Assembly: GCA_016931115.1 (NCBI GenBank)
Contig: JAFGFM010000041.1
Span: 1 to 49,458, forward strand
Reading direction: 5' to 3'
DNA length: 49,458 bases
Origin: Deltaproteobacteria bacterium
GTDB taxonomy: Bacteria > Desulfobacterota > DSM-4660 > Desulfatiglandales > HGW-15
Part shown: positions 8,059-16,582 of the stretch, piece after piece
Numbering within the stretch: position 1 is the stretch's first letter
How the letters are laid out: each line of letters begins with the position of its first letter
Program-made: the position numbers and the translations under genes
Notes under the pieces: model-generated
Told to the model about the DNA's origin: nothing
Databases searched by the model: none
The model's input: the letters and a program-made list of their open reading frames with translations, nothing else

Positions 8059-9017
8059 GAGAAGAGCCCCTGTTTTAAAAGCGCTATGTTTACCTTACCT
8101 GCCCTGAATGTCTTCCCGGTTTTTGTATCATTAATTGAAACTTCAGCCGGGCTGAAGAGCAGGGGGTCTATCTTATAAAAGTCATAGTCATATCTCTTGA
8201 AAAGATCATAAAAGGGTGTGCCATAGTCAGTAGATGCAGAGGAGGGGAGTTTATATATCACCTTTTCTATTGGCCCTGCTCCACAGTTTGCCGTGTACCA
8301 TGCCTTTCCACCGAATAATACTGCATCGTTTGTCCTGCCTATAGCCTTCAGGTCATTCTCTGCGATCGGCGCAACAGGACACACCCCAAAGCCTGATGTG
8401 ATGCATGTTATATCAAAACCTGTTTCTATCATCTTGTGCAGACCGGTCTCAACGACCCTTGCTGCAATCTGGATTGAACCCACAAGGCTCGCTGTTGGTG
8501 CTATAAGAAGAGTAATCTTTTTAGGTGATACATTGCATTTACCTGCAATCCACATGGCCACTTCATCATCGGGTAGCTTACTGTTTTCAAGAAGAATAAT
8601 AGCACAATCATTCTCCTCTTTTATCTTTAACCTTTGAAGCAGCTCTTCCTTACAATAGATCGCCCTTGCAGGGCCTGAACCCATAGCCTGATAGGGTTTC
8701 TTACCCTCCCTTTCCACCTTTATAAACCACCCGGCATATTGTGAACCCATGCATGCAAGCAGAGGGTTGTTTACTGTGACCTTTACACTGGGGATAGAAA
8801 AGTCATCATATGTGAGTTCGCAGAATTCTATTTTGCCCAGCCCGCTCATGCATATCTCGCTATAGAGTATTCCTGCCTCACATGATCCTGTAACATTAAC
8901 CCCCGCATCTATCACAGTGGCGCCACATTTGAGTTTTTCAACTGCTATATTGAGGGCATCTGCATCCGCGATCATCCGTGTTGCCAGTTCATATGCCCTG
9001 TTGTTCATCATATTCAT
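8055..9017 (-). CDS. mch: Methenyltetrahydromethanopterin cyclohydrolase
   Basis: This 320-aa protein has the length and features of Mch, which converts 5-formyl-H4MPT to 5,10-methenyl-H4MPT by reversible cyclisation. Recognisable blocks are GVNVTGSCEAG, NPLLACMGSQYAGW, AMGSGPARA, IAPTASLVGSIQI and FGVCPVAPIAEND. It overlaps the following MptN-like gene by 4 bases and is separated from ftr upstream by 223 bases of repeat-rich DNA. The chosen start is the first of three closely spaced Mets (9017, 9011, 9008). It acts in the cytoplasm between Ftr and MtdB. Confidence 0.95.
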   Translation of the reverse strand: MNMMNNRAYELATRMIADADALNIAVEKLKCGATVIDAGVNVTGSCEAGILYSEICMSGLGKIEFCELTYDDFSIPSVKVTVNNPLLACMGSQYAGWFIKVEREGKKPYQAMGSGPARAIYCKEELLQRLKIKEENDCAIILLENSKLPDDEVAMWIAGKCNVSPKKITLLIAPTASLVGSIQIAARVVETGLHKMIETGFDITCITSGFGVCPVAPIAENDLKAIGRTNDAVLFGGKAWYTANCGAGPIEKVIYKLPSSASTDYGTPFYDLFKRYDYDFYKIDPLLFSPAEVSINDTKTGKTFRAGKVNIALLKQGLFS

Positions 9018-9240
9018 TTATATGAATTTCTCCCTTAATTAAAAGATGAACGTTCAACATCCAACTTTCAACGTCGAACTTCCAATGTAAAGCATAACAA
9101 AATCAGTGTAGATAATTTAGTTTTAATCATTCACAATTCAATGTTGAACATTCAATCCACCTTCGTAAATACTACGTCGTGACAAGTGTTCGATGTTCGT
9201 CTTTAAAAACCTTGCGCCCTGAGCCCAGCGCCTTATCCCC
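9018..9240. repeat. Repeat-rich spacer between ftr and mch
   Basis: The 223-base spacer holds degenerate repeats of the type TTCAACATCCAACTTTCAACG (9050-9080) and an inverted unit CAATGTTGAACATTCAAT (about 9138-9155). It also contains CCTTGCGCCCTGAGCC at 9210-9225, found again at 10319-10334 upstream of ftr. No ORF is seen. These look like dispersed intergenic repeats. Confidence 0.6.
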
Positions 9241-10125
9241 TTATTTTAATATTTCTTTTAGATGAAAATGGTATTGCCCCAGCTTCCCACCATAATTACC
9301 AGCAGAGATGCGTATGACCCCTGGTATGCATGCCTTAATTATTCCTCTCCTTGTGGCCTCCTTTATGGCCTCTTCACTCAGGCCATCTATGACTATTTCA
9401 AGCACGGCATTTACCCCTTCAGGGATACCGGTTTCTACCCTTGAGCGGATTGTCGGGCAATAGGCGGTATTTACAGAAACTTGCTGCCCCTTATACCTTG
9501 AGCCTATCTTGCTCCCACTCCTTACTATGCCCCCGGGAAATGGCATTATAACCCCTTGCACCTTTTTCATCTCTTCTATGGATGCTTCAGCCGCGGCAAG
9601 GGCAGAGGATAAATCTTTGGCAAGGATAAAGAAGTTGCCACCCCCTATGGCATTTACAATGGAATAACTTTCTTCCACAAGAAATTCACCATCCATTACC
9701 GGGACACGCCAGAACCTTCGACCATTAATGAGCTTGCTGCTCTGAAACCCGTCTCCAAAAAACCTTAGCTTGCCCCCAGTCTTTATCTTTTTATCTGAAA
9801 CAAGGTCATTAAAACATGCGGATGTGGGGGATGTCATTATGCATTGACCTATCCGGTTCATGAGCTGCTTTTCCATATCCTTTGTTGACATGGTGAAAAA
9901 CAGTACTTTTACGCCCGGACGTCCATCCATACTCTCTTCAGGGGTTAAGATAGTATTGATCCCTGCCTCACAACCGCACCCGATTATGGATGTTGCAAAA
10001 CCTGTTGCTGTCTGAGCAGCGATCATGGCCCACTTTTCATTGATAGCTGTTATGGTAATACCGGCAGCCTTCATGCCGAATGCCTCTGCAAAGGTATCTT
10101 CAATTTCTATATTATTAATTTTCAT
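9241..10125 (-). CDS. ftr: Formylmethanofuran:tetrahydromethanopterin formyltransferase
   Basis: This 294-aa protein is full-length Ftr (FhcD in methylotrophs). It moves the formyl group from formylmethanofuran to H4MPT. Family blocks visible are IEDTFAEAFGMKAAG at the N-terminus, IGCGCEAGI, GRPGVKVLFF, QCIMTSPTSACF, RFFGDGFQ, and MPFPGGIVRSGSKIGS. AGGGACT lies just upstream of the ATG as a weak ribosome-binding site. In Fhc systems ftr (fhcD) is in the same operon as fhcABC; here it is on the opposite strand in the biosynthesis operon, flanked on both sides by about 220 bases of repeats. Confidence 0.95.
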   Translation of the reverse strand: MKINNIEIEDTFAEAFGMKAAGITITAINEKWAMIAAQTATGFATSIIGCGCEAGINTILTPEESMDGRPGVKVLFFTMSTKDMEKQLMNRIGQCIMTSPTSACFNDLVSDKKIKTGGKLRFFGDGFQSSKLINGRRFWRVPVMDGEFLVEESYSIVNAIGGGNFFILAKDLSSALAAAEASIEEMKKVQGVIMPFPGGIVRSGSKIGSRYKGQQVSVNTAYCPTIRSRVETGIPEGVNAVLEIVIDGLSEEAIKEATRRGIIKACIPGVIRISAGNYGGKLGQYHFHLKEILK

Positions 10126-10342
10126 AGTCCCTGTTTTCCTTGTTCCACCATGAGGGCACGCTGCGGCGTGCCCCTACATTTATTTACCCCTGTTCCCTTT
10201 GTCTTGCAGGATAATATCAATTTTTTATCAGGTCAGCTTTTTAGGTCGGGGATAAACCCCGACCCTACTTCACAATAAGGGCACGATGACACGTGCCTCT
10301 ACATCCTTGCGCCTTGCGCCTTGCGCCCTGAGCCTTGGGCTT
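10126..10342. repeat. Repeat-rich spacer with three imperfect palindromes upstream of ftr
   Basis: The 217-base spacer between the DHPS-like gene and ftr contains three imperfect palindromes ending in CCTAC or TCTAC: 10151-10178 (GGGCACG...CGTGCCC), 10242-10268 (AGGTCGGGG...CCCCGACC) and 10276-10302 (GGGCACG...CGTGCC). They share the outer GTAGGG-type arms of the palindromes at 6170, 34995 and 46648 but differ inside. Next to them is a GCGCCTT triplet repeat (10310-10330), ending in the 16-bp CCTTGCGCCCTGAGCC that recurs at 9210-9225. Confidence 0.7.
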
Positions 10343-11656
10343 TTATTTACTTCCCCACCTGAGCGGCTCCTCCTGCACATACCTTTTCCCTAATCTTATT
10401 GCAAGTGCTGCCCTTTCAAGCTCTTTACCCAGATAAAAGGCATGCCCTGTATCTGTAACCTTAAGCCTGTCAAATATCTCCTGTGGTTCATTTCCATAAA
10501 TGAATATATCACGGTTAAACAGGTAAATCATTTTGTTATCTGTAAAGATCCTGTAGTTTTTATCCTCGATCTCCTTTTGCATGCCCCTCAGTTCCTCTTC
10601 ATCATAAAGATCAAAAGGTGGGTCTTTAAGCATTACCAGGTCATAGTTAATCCTTTTTGGTGGCATATGATTTTCATATGCGTAATGCATTAACCTTCTT
10701 GCCCTGTCAAGCTCCTTTACTGAGCCCTTTGCCCAGCTTATTACCTCTGTTGTGAGCAGATAATTGATATCAAGCTCTGTTGCAACCCCTGCCATCAAGG
10801 CATTAATGCCATTACTGTCTGCGTCAATAAGTTCTGTCAGGTTGCCCAGCCCCATCATTATCTCTTTATCCGGGTAACATTTCCTGAGGTTAATATATCT
10901 CTCTATTGATTCTATAAACCCAAGACACAAAGGATCAAGAACAGGGTCCAATATATAACCCTTTCCACAATCATCCAGCCTGGCTGCGTTCTTCATAAGG
11001 GATTCAAGCCCCCCATCAAAATCAGGTATCAAAACTACCTTTGCGCTTACCTGTTTGGCAATATCCATGTTCGCGGAGTTAACACTCAGAATTATATCAG
11101 CTCCGGCCCTGTCTGCCTTTAGAATGGTCTCTCTGTCAAATGAGTCAATGCTTACCCTGAAACCAGATGCCTTAAGCGCCTTTACCGCCATTTCGACATC
11201 CCTGAAACTACCCTTTGCCGGGCCGCCAAGGTCAATGATATCTGCGCCTGATGCCCTATAATATTCTGCCTTTTTTATGATCTCATTTATAGAAAGGGTA
11301 TATGCATCAACAATCTCTGCGATTATTTTTATTTTGTATGGCCCATAACCTTTAAGCTCTATATTTTCACCAAAGAGCAGGGGGATATCCTTGAGGTCTT
11401 TAGGCCCCCTTTTAGCAGGGATGCCGGTTTTATCTTCAATCAGCGAGATATCCCCTTCAGATAATCCGGGGATGAAGATCATGTCATACTGTAAACCCTG
11501 AGCAAGATGATTTGCAATCCATTCGGTGTTCATCAGGGCTGCGACAGTACAGTTGAGCGCAGAAATATCATATCTGAAATCCGTCTTCATCTGGCCAAGA
11601 CATTTGTGAAGTGCCTTTGCTGCGAGCTTACCGGTTATGAATAGATATTTCTTCAT
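10343..11656 (-). CDS. Dihydropteroate synthase-like protein (DUF6513-type) of H4MPT clusters
   Basis: This 437-aa protein has an N-terminal region of about 130 residues typical of DUF6513, then a DHPS-like TIM barrel with GADIIDLGGP (near 155-164), VSIDSFDRETI and LGNLTELID. DHPS joins a pterin to p-aminobenzoate; homologues in archaea and methylotrophs lie in H4MPT clusters and are proposed to join the pterin to the ribofuranosyl-aminobenzene phosphate made by MptG. That role is inference here. The start overlaps the preceding ATP-grasp gene through ATGA, and AAAGGA is upstream. Confidence 0.75.
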   Translation of the reverse strand: MKKYLFITGKLAAKALHKCLGQMKTDFRYDISALNCTVAALMNTEWIANHLAQGLQYDMIFIPGLSEGDISLIEDKTGIPAKRGPKDLKDIPLLFGENIELKGYGPYKIKIIAEIVDAYTLSINEIIKKAEYYRASGADIIDLGGPAKGSFRDVEMAVKALKASGFRVSIDSFDRETILKADRAGADIILSVNSANMDIAKQVSAKVVLIPDFDGGLESLMKNAARLDDCGKGYILDPVLDPLCLGFIESIERYINLRKCYPDKEIMMGLGNLTELIDADSNGINALMAGVATELDINYLLTTEVISWAKGSVKELDRARRLMHYAYENHMPPKRINYDLVMLKDPPFDLYDEEELRGMQKEIEDKNYRIFTDNKMIYLFNRDIFIYGNEPQEIFDRLKVTDTGHAFYLGKELERAALAIRLGKRYVQEEPLRWGSK

Positions 11657-12828
11657 AACATGTTTCCTTTTGCAGGTATGGGTATGATATCGAATACTTC
11701 ATGCTTTATTGTTTCCGCCATACTGAAGAGCGATGATTCACACTCCTTATAGCTGCCCCCCTCAGTGAGGATTGTACACACAGGCTGCCCTGCACCTATT
11801 TCATCGCCTTCAAAAGGGATGTCTCTGATCCCCTTATCCATCCATCCCCTGGTGCTTTTTACCTTGATATCATATTGGGAAAATAATATCCCCTTTGCAT
11901 AATAGATACTGTTATCCTGCGATAAAAGCGAGAAATGAGGCAGTGTCCCGTTGACCGCATGAATATGCAGAGAATAGATGTTGAGTCCATATGCCATCTC
12001 CGCAAGCTCCATTGATGCAGTATACCTCGGATTGACCTCAAGTATGATCGGCTTAACAGCTCCTTTATGATCCCTGGCAATTATAAAATCGATCCCGCAT
12101 GCGCCTTTTAAACCAAAGGTCTCTGTAAGTGAGGCAGCATACTTTTTGAGCATCTTTATCAACTGGTGATATTCATCTTTAGTAACCGGGGGAGGAAGGA
12201 TATTCCCGCACCATGTGCAACCATTTGCGCCAAGCTCATTCAGCCCTATAAGTTGAGCGGATAACCCGATCAGGAGGCTTTTATGTCCATCAGCAAGAAA
12301 ACTTATTGATGCCGGGATACCCTCAACATATCGCTGGATTATCTGGTGGTGAGATAACCTTTCTCCTTCCCATGCCTTTATTCTTGATCCCCCCCCGCTG
12401 TTTGTGGGCTTAAGGAGCCATCCCTTCTGGTTGTGCGCCCTCATCTCTTCACCGCAGAGCAGGGTTTCAGGGAAGGGGATATTGTCTGTGGTCATAAAAT
12501 CTCTTAACACCTTCCAGTCACGAACCTTTCGCAGTGTCTGAGTAGAGTTACCTAGGATTCTTACCTGCTGAGGTGCTTTATCAAGCAGTTCAGGGAAATT
12601 TTCAAAATTGGAAATGTAAACCAGGGAATCAAAATCAAAACTGCTGCTTACCGCTATAAGATTCTCAGCCTTGAAAGGGAGGTTAAAGTCTCTTAAGAGG
12701 GAATAATTTTCAACGATCTGTTTCTGATCATGATCGCCAAAGTAATCAATAGTGAACACGTCATGGCCGGATTTAACCGCAGATTCCGCAATCGCCCTTG
12801 TACTCACACCTGTTATGAGAGTCTTCAT
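11653..12828 (-). CDS. ATP-grasp ligase of the H4MPT/methylofuran biosynthesis cluster
   Basis: This 391-aa protein is an ATP-grasp enzyme. The N-terminal GVSTRAIAESAVKSGH is a Rossmann-like pre-ATP-grasp start; GWLLKPTNSGGGSRIK carries the ATP-binding loop, and VKPIILEVNPRYTASME has the metal-binding Glu-Val-Asn motif. Similar proteins (Orf17-type) occur in methylotroph C1 clusters and are required for the pathway, probably in cofactor synthesis; exact substrate is unknown. It is 12 bases after mtdB and overlaps the DHPS-like gene by 4 bases. It is distinct from the RimK-type ligase at 7183 and from the partial HEY-TGGG protein at the left edge. Confidence 0.75.
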   Translation of the reverse strand: MKTLITGVSTRAIAESAVKSGHDVFTIDYFGDHDQKQIVENYSLLRDFNLPFKAENLIAVSSSFDFDSLVYISNFENFPELLDKAPQQVRILGNSTQTLRKVRDWKVLRDFMTTDNIPFPETLLCGEEMRAHNQKGWLLKPTNSGGGSRIKAWEGERLSHHQIIQRYVEGIPASISFLADGHKSLLIGLSAQLIGLNELGANGCTWCGNILPPPVTKDEYHQLIKMLKKYAASLTETFGLKGACGIDFIIARDHKGAVKPIILEVNPRYTASMELAEMAYGLNIYSLHIHAVNGTLPHFSLLSQDNSIYYAKGILFSQYDIKVKSTRGWMDKGIRDIPFEGDEIGAGQPVCTILTEGGSYKECESSLFSMAETIKHEVFDIIPIPAKGNML

Positions 12829-12840
12829 GCTTTTCAGGTA

Positions 12841-13698
12841 TCAGTTCAATCTGCTTGCAACCTTGTAGATACCCTCTGCATCAAGTACAAGGTCATTCTG
12901 ATCAAAAAGATTAGAGACGCATTCCCTGTGCACCTTCATTTTTAAGGCACCTATTCCTAGGGCGCCGAATATTATTTTACCCTCCTTTTCCTTTGCGGAC
13001 CAGTGGGATTTTGTGCCCTCTATACCCAGGAGCGGCACTGCATTCACGTCGGCAAGGACCTTTATTGCCGGGAATTTTTTCCAGCCTGCCTCGGATAGCA
13101 TGGTAACCCCGGCAGCGCCGCATGAAATAACCACATAGCTGTCACTTATGATATATTCAGTTTCCTCCGCCCCGTTGACTACAGCGGGTGTTACCTTTAC
13201 ATTAAACCGATTTTCTATAGTACCGCATGTATCCTTCAGTTTATCATGCTTTCTTGATGTTATGGTGACACTAGCCCCCTCTTTTGCAAGAAGGGCTGCT
13301 GCCCTCATGCCTACAGGGCCGGTGCCTCCTAATACAGTGACCTTTTTACTCCTTATATTCCCGCAGGATAATATTTTCCGGACAGCAGCGGCTGCGGTTG
13401 TATTGCAACCGTTTGCATCCATCATTACAGAGACCCTTGTTGTCCCGAAAAAACTTTCAACTGCCTCTTTAAGCAGTATCTCTCCCACTGAGACATTTGA
13501 TCCGCCTATGAAAATGGCGCTGTTTTTAAGCTCTGATTCACCCCTTGTAAACATCGCTCCGTATACTATGTCACGAACCTCACCGGGGATTACCCCGCCA
13601 TATGGGAGTATCTGATCAACCCCTGAATCAAGCGCTGTAATGGTATCAAAGGAACTGGGTATCTTGTTGCTGTCTATCTGGATCAATACTTTTTTCAT
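12841..13698 (-). CDS. mtdB: NAD(P)-dependent methylene-H4MPT dehydrogenase
   Basis: This 285-aa protein resembles bacterial MtdB (about 290 aa). The N-terminal KKVLIQIDSNKIPSSFD and YGGVIPGEVRDIVYGAMFT are family-typical for the H4MPT-binding domain, and VLGGTGPVGMRAAALLA is the dinucleotide-binding loop followed by TSRKHDK, which suggests NADP acceptance (Arg-Lys after the second strand) though NAD use is possible. It interconverts methylene- and methenyl-H4MPT. Unlike F420-dependent archaeal Mtd, this is the bacterial enzyme, so the C1 pathway mixes an archaeal-type Fwd with a bacterial dehydrogenase. It lies 17 bases after the MptG-like gene. Confidence 0.88.
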   Translation of the reverse strand: MKKVLIQIDSNKIPSSFDTITALDSGVDQILPYGGVIPGEVRDIVYGAMFTRGESELKNSAIFIGGSNVSVGEILLKEAVESFFGTTRVSVMMDANGCNTTAAAAVRKILSCGNIRSKKVTVLGGTGPVGMRAAALLAKEGASVTITSRKHDKLKDTCGTIENRFNVKVTPAVVNGAEETEYIISDSYVVISCGAAGVTMLSEAGWKKFPAIKVLADVNAVPLLGIEGTKSHWSAKEKEGKIIFGALGIGALKMKVHRECVSNLFDQNDLVLDAEGIYKVASRLN

Positions 13699-13715
13699 GG
13701 TATGCCTCCGATTTA

Positions 13716-14690
13716 TTATGGAATGATCTCTATCCGGGCGCCTCTGTTACGTGCCTGTGTAATAATAACATCACCTGTGATATTTTTCTTCTCTAAAAAT
13801 TCCTTCATTTTATCAGCAAGCAGGGGCGCATCATTTTTATGTACAAGGCCATATATTGCCGGGCCCCATGAGCTCTGGCCTGCACCGGCTGCGCCTGATT
13901 CTATCATATGCCTGATTATTGTATAGGATGATTTCTCAGAATAGATTCCCCCCTGCACAGGTTTAAAAAAGGTGCCGGTCCTGATATCTATCTCTGATAT
14001 GGCATCACCGAATTTCTCAAGGTCTTCTTCAACAAGGGCAGGTAACAACTGCATCATGGTAAGCCTGCATATCTCTTCAGAGATCTTTCTGGATGGGCTT
14101 ACATAGCCCATTGCCTCCTTTTCCTGCTCACCTGAAAGACCAACCTTTTTTTCTGGTATCACAAGCACAAAATGCCACGATGTGGGAAAGTTATACCTTA
14201 ATAGATTTATTGGAGGTTCGGTACACTGCTTTTTCCCGCTCACCATCCTTTTCCCCCCATCAATTATAAATCCCCCCTTTTCAAAAGCTGTAATCCCTAT
14301 GCCCGATCGCAGCCCCCTGCCTGCTATGCGGGCAAGGGCATGATTATTTTCAGAGATATTACAGATCTTTGTGAGTGCAGTGGCAAGGGCAAGCCCAAGT
14401 TGTGAACCCGAACCAAGCCCTTTGTGCTCGGGGATATGTCTTGTAAGATTTATGATACCCCTTGGGGGAGTTTTAAAATGTGATGAAAATGCCTTAATGA
14501 AGGATGATATCCTTTTTCTTGGTTGATCATCCATTTCGCCGATTACAAGCCCTTCATGCTCTTCAATAGTTAGTTGAGTCCGGGGTGCCTTTAGCGTTAC
14601 ACCAATACTCCCGTATAATCTGCCCAGATCACCATTCAGATCAAGAAAGCCCAGGTGGAGCCGGGCTGATGTTGTAACCCTTACCTTCAT
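13716..14690 (-). CDS. mptG: Beta-ribofuranosylaminobenzene 5'-phosphate synthase-like (MptG)
   Basis: This 324-aa GHMP-fold protein begins with VTTSARLHLGFLDLNGD, typical of RFAP synthase, and has the GHMP phosphate loop HKGLGSGSQLGLALATAL. RFAP synthase condenses p-hydroxybenzoate or p-aminobenzoate with PRPP, the first committed step of methanopterin synthesis. C-terminal GAAGAGQSSWGPAIYGLV is the conserved GHMP C-terminal glycine-rich motif. It sits 12 bases downstream of the MmgE/PrpD gene and 17 bases before mtdB. The context makes the H4MPT assignment strong. Confidence 0.85.
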   Translation of the reverse strand: MKVRVTTSARLHLGFLDLNGDLGRLYGSIGVTLKAPRTQLTIEEHEGLVIGEMDDQPRKRISSFIKAFSSHFKTPPRGIINLTRHIPEHKGLGSGSQLGLALATALTKICNISENNHALARIAGRGLRSGIGITAFEKGGFIIDGGKRMVSGKKQCTEPPINLLRYNFPTSWHFVLVIPEKKVGLSGEQEKEAMGYVSPSRKISEEICRLTMMQLLPALVEEDLEKFGDAISEIDIRTGTFFKPVQGGIYSEKSSYTIIRHMIESGAAGAGQSSWGPAIYGLVHKNDAPLLADKMKEFLEKKNITGDVIITQARNRGARIEIIP

Positions 14691-14702
14691 TTATACCTCT
14701 GA

Positions 14703-16097
14703 TCAGGTTAGGAGGTTTATAACCTGGTTAATGTTTTCAAGCTCTTCAAGTCTGTTCAAGAGCTGCATCAGCTTTTTACCTTTTAAAGAATCGATCTTTT
14801 TAGAGAACTCCAGGTTCGATATAAATTTATTTAATATATCATCCCTTGTAAGGGGGTTACCTAATGGATCACCCTTTGGCGATTCTATGAGCTTTTCATA
14901 CTGCTCCCCTGAATTCATTGTCACCCTGATCCTGGCGCATAAAAGCTCCCTTTCAACGCCCGGCAAATGCTCAAGCTGTATCTTATCCATAAACCTGATA
15001 ACCTCAGGGGAGTGAACGTATGATCTTTCAAAGTGTTCCGGTTTTATAGCCTTATTCATGAGGACAGTTGCCACATGATATTTATAATTGAAGGCAGCAC
15101 CTGCATGGGGGAAGTCATTAGCATCAAGGGGCTGTGACAGAAAGCTGTTAAGGCCTGATCTTGATACATAGAGCACCGCCTCTTTTATCTCTCTGAAATC
15201 CAGGTTATAGGTATTAGCGAGAAACATGGCACAATCCACTGCCGCGTGGCTTACAGCGCAGCATGGGTAGAGTTTGAAGTGGGCATCACAAAAATATTTT
15301 TTGCCGAGCTCTTTTGTAAGTATCTCAGGGTTGCCGCAACCGTCCGCAAAAAGGTTGAAATAGCCGAGCTTACCAAACAGGGGGTCATCAGGGCCTGCCC
15401 AACCTGCATTTGCAAGCTGTGCCGAGATAATCCCATTTCTGGAAGATAACCCCTGAAGGAGCTTAAAGGCGGGCACACCATCCCAAATATTCTGCATTGA
15501 ACCTGACATCTGGTTGAATGCAAGGCCAAGGGCATTCCTGATCTGCTTTGTTGTTAACCCCATGATCCGGCCAGCTATTGCAGCAGCCCCAAAGCTGTTT
15601 GTGGTGCCTACGCTGTCCCATCCGGGCGGAAGCCCGCCTGTGCTTTCAGCGGCTATGATCCTTGAGGTCAGGTTATCGCCAGCGATCAGGGCGGTTAAAA
15701 GTTCTTTACCTGAGATACCATAAGTTTCAGCCATTGTGACTGCTGTTATTACAGTTGTGCCGCTAATGTGTGCAGGGTATGATCTTCCATCAACAAGCGG
15801 GCCAAGTGATTCAAAATCAAAGGAGCGGGCCATAACGCTGTTAACGAGTGCAGCATTATGGGCAACAGTTTTATTGCCATGTATGAGGATGCTTGCCTCG
15901 GGTTTACCGCCCCAGTCCCTGATAAGGTTAACAAGTGCCGGGTTGCATTCAGCGTAAGCGCCCGCTGCTACACAGCCAAGAACATCAATGACACGGTTCT
16001 TTGCATTTTCAATAACTGCTTCATCGATATTGCCAAACCGGGTGTCTGCAACATTCCGGCAAAGTGCGTCTGTAATATCTATATGTTGTAAAGCCAT
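14703..16097 (-). CDS. MmgE/PrpD family protein heading the H4MPT operon
   Basis: This 464-aa protein is of the MmgE/PrpD fold (2-methylcitrate dehydratase, cis-aconitate decarboxylase, iminodisuccinate epimerase). Family blocks include VIDVLGCVAAG, HNAALVNSVMARSFDFES, YPAHISGTTVITA, FNQMSGSMQNIWDGVPAFKLLQGLSSRNGI and KLYPCCAVSHAAVD. It is the first gene of the operon, 25 bases after a predicted transcription start and with GGAG 8 bases before the ATG. No other methylcitrate-cycle gene is present. Its role in or next to C1 metabolism is unknown; it may be a side enzyme carried along, or act on a dicarboxylate intermediate. The family is certain, the reaction is not. Confidence 0.85.
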   Translation of the reverse strand: MALQHIDITDALCRNVADTRFGNIDEAVIENAKNRVIDVLGCVAAGAYAECNPALVNLIRDWGGKPEASILIHGNKTVAHNAALVNSVMARSFDFESLGPLVDGRSYPAHISGTTVITAVTMAETYGISGKELLTALIAGDNLTSRIIAAESTGGLPPGWDSVGTTNSFGAAAIAGRIMGLTTKQIRNALGLAFNQMSGSMQNIWDGVPAFKLLQGLSSRNGIISAQLANAGWAGPDDPLFGKLGYFNLFADGCGNPEILTKELGKKYFCDAHFKLYPCCAVSHAAVDCAMFLANTYNLDFREIKEAVLYVSRSGLNSFLSQPLDANDFPHAGAAFNYKYHVATVLMNKAIKPEHFERSYVHSPEVIRFMDKIQLEHLPGVERELLCARIRVTMNSGEQYEKLIESPKGDPLGNPLTRDDILNKFISNLEFSKKIDSLKGKKLMQLLNRLEELENINQVINLLT

Positions 16098-16128
16098 TCA
16101 GAATCTCCAGTGGTATAAATTGTGCCCG

Positions 16129-16157
16129 ATTCTGAATTAACATGATAATAGTGTCAA
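16129..16157 (-). promoter_or_regulatory. Sigma70-type promoter for the minus-strand C1/H4MPT operon
   Basis: On the minus strand TTGACA (16157-16152) is followed after exactly 17 bases by CAGAAT (16134-16129), a 6/6 and 4/6 match. Transcription would start near 16122, 25 bases before the MmgE/PrpD ATG at 16097. Confidence 0.65.
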
Positions 16158-16184
16158 GATGTAAATTTCCAGCAGTTTTAAATA

Positions 16185-16508
16185 TTATCTCAATTTCTCA
16201 AGGGCTTTTCCAACCGCGGGCGCTTTTGCAATAAACTCATTAAGTGTTTCACACCGGTATTGGCTGCATCCGGCGCAGTGTGGTGTATTCTTTTCAATGT
16301 TGCATTTTCGTAAAGGGCATACTTCTGTAAAGTAAAATTTGGCCCCTTCGGCCTTGCAGCCAGTGCAGTTTATCTGAGCAGATTTAATCTCTGAATGATA
16401 GTTTTTACTCCATTTTTCTGCGACTTTGGCCCTCAGGGCATGATCGTTTTCCTTTGTTGCCTGATAGCATTCGCATTTGGTACAGTTCATTCCACAGTAA
16501 GCGATCAT
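16185..16508 (-). CDS. DUF3795 cysteine-rich protein
   Basis: This 107-aa protein starts MIAYCGMNCTKCECY, the signature of DUF3795, with further cysteines in INCTGCKAEG, CPLRKCNIEK and HCAGCSQYRCE. The many CxxC pairs suggest metal or Fe-S binding; the function of the family is unknown. The longer frame begins at 16568, but CAGGAGGT lies 4 bases before the Met at 16508, so that start is chosen. It is 74 bases after the pentapeptide-repeat gene and just upstream of the C1-operon promoter, so it is probably the last gene of the preceding unit. Confidence 0.8.
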   Translation of the reverse strand: MIAYCGMNCTKCECYQATKENDHALRAKVAEKWSKNYHSEIKSAQINCTGCKAEGAKFYFTEVCPLRKCNIEKNTPHCAGCSQYRCETLNEFIAKAPAVGKALEKLR

Positions 16509-16582
16509 GTTTACCTCCTGAGCCATTTCCTGGTATTCACCTTGCCGGTTAACCATTATTGTTGGCAAATGATCTTTTAATG

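Noticed and set aside
10126-10342. Possible CRISPR array in the repeat-rich spacer
   Set aside because: The units are palindromes of differing sequence and irregular spacing, with no constant repeat and no cas genes.
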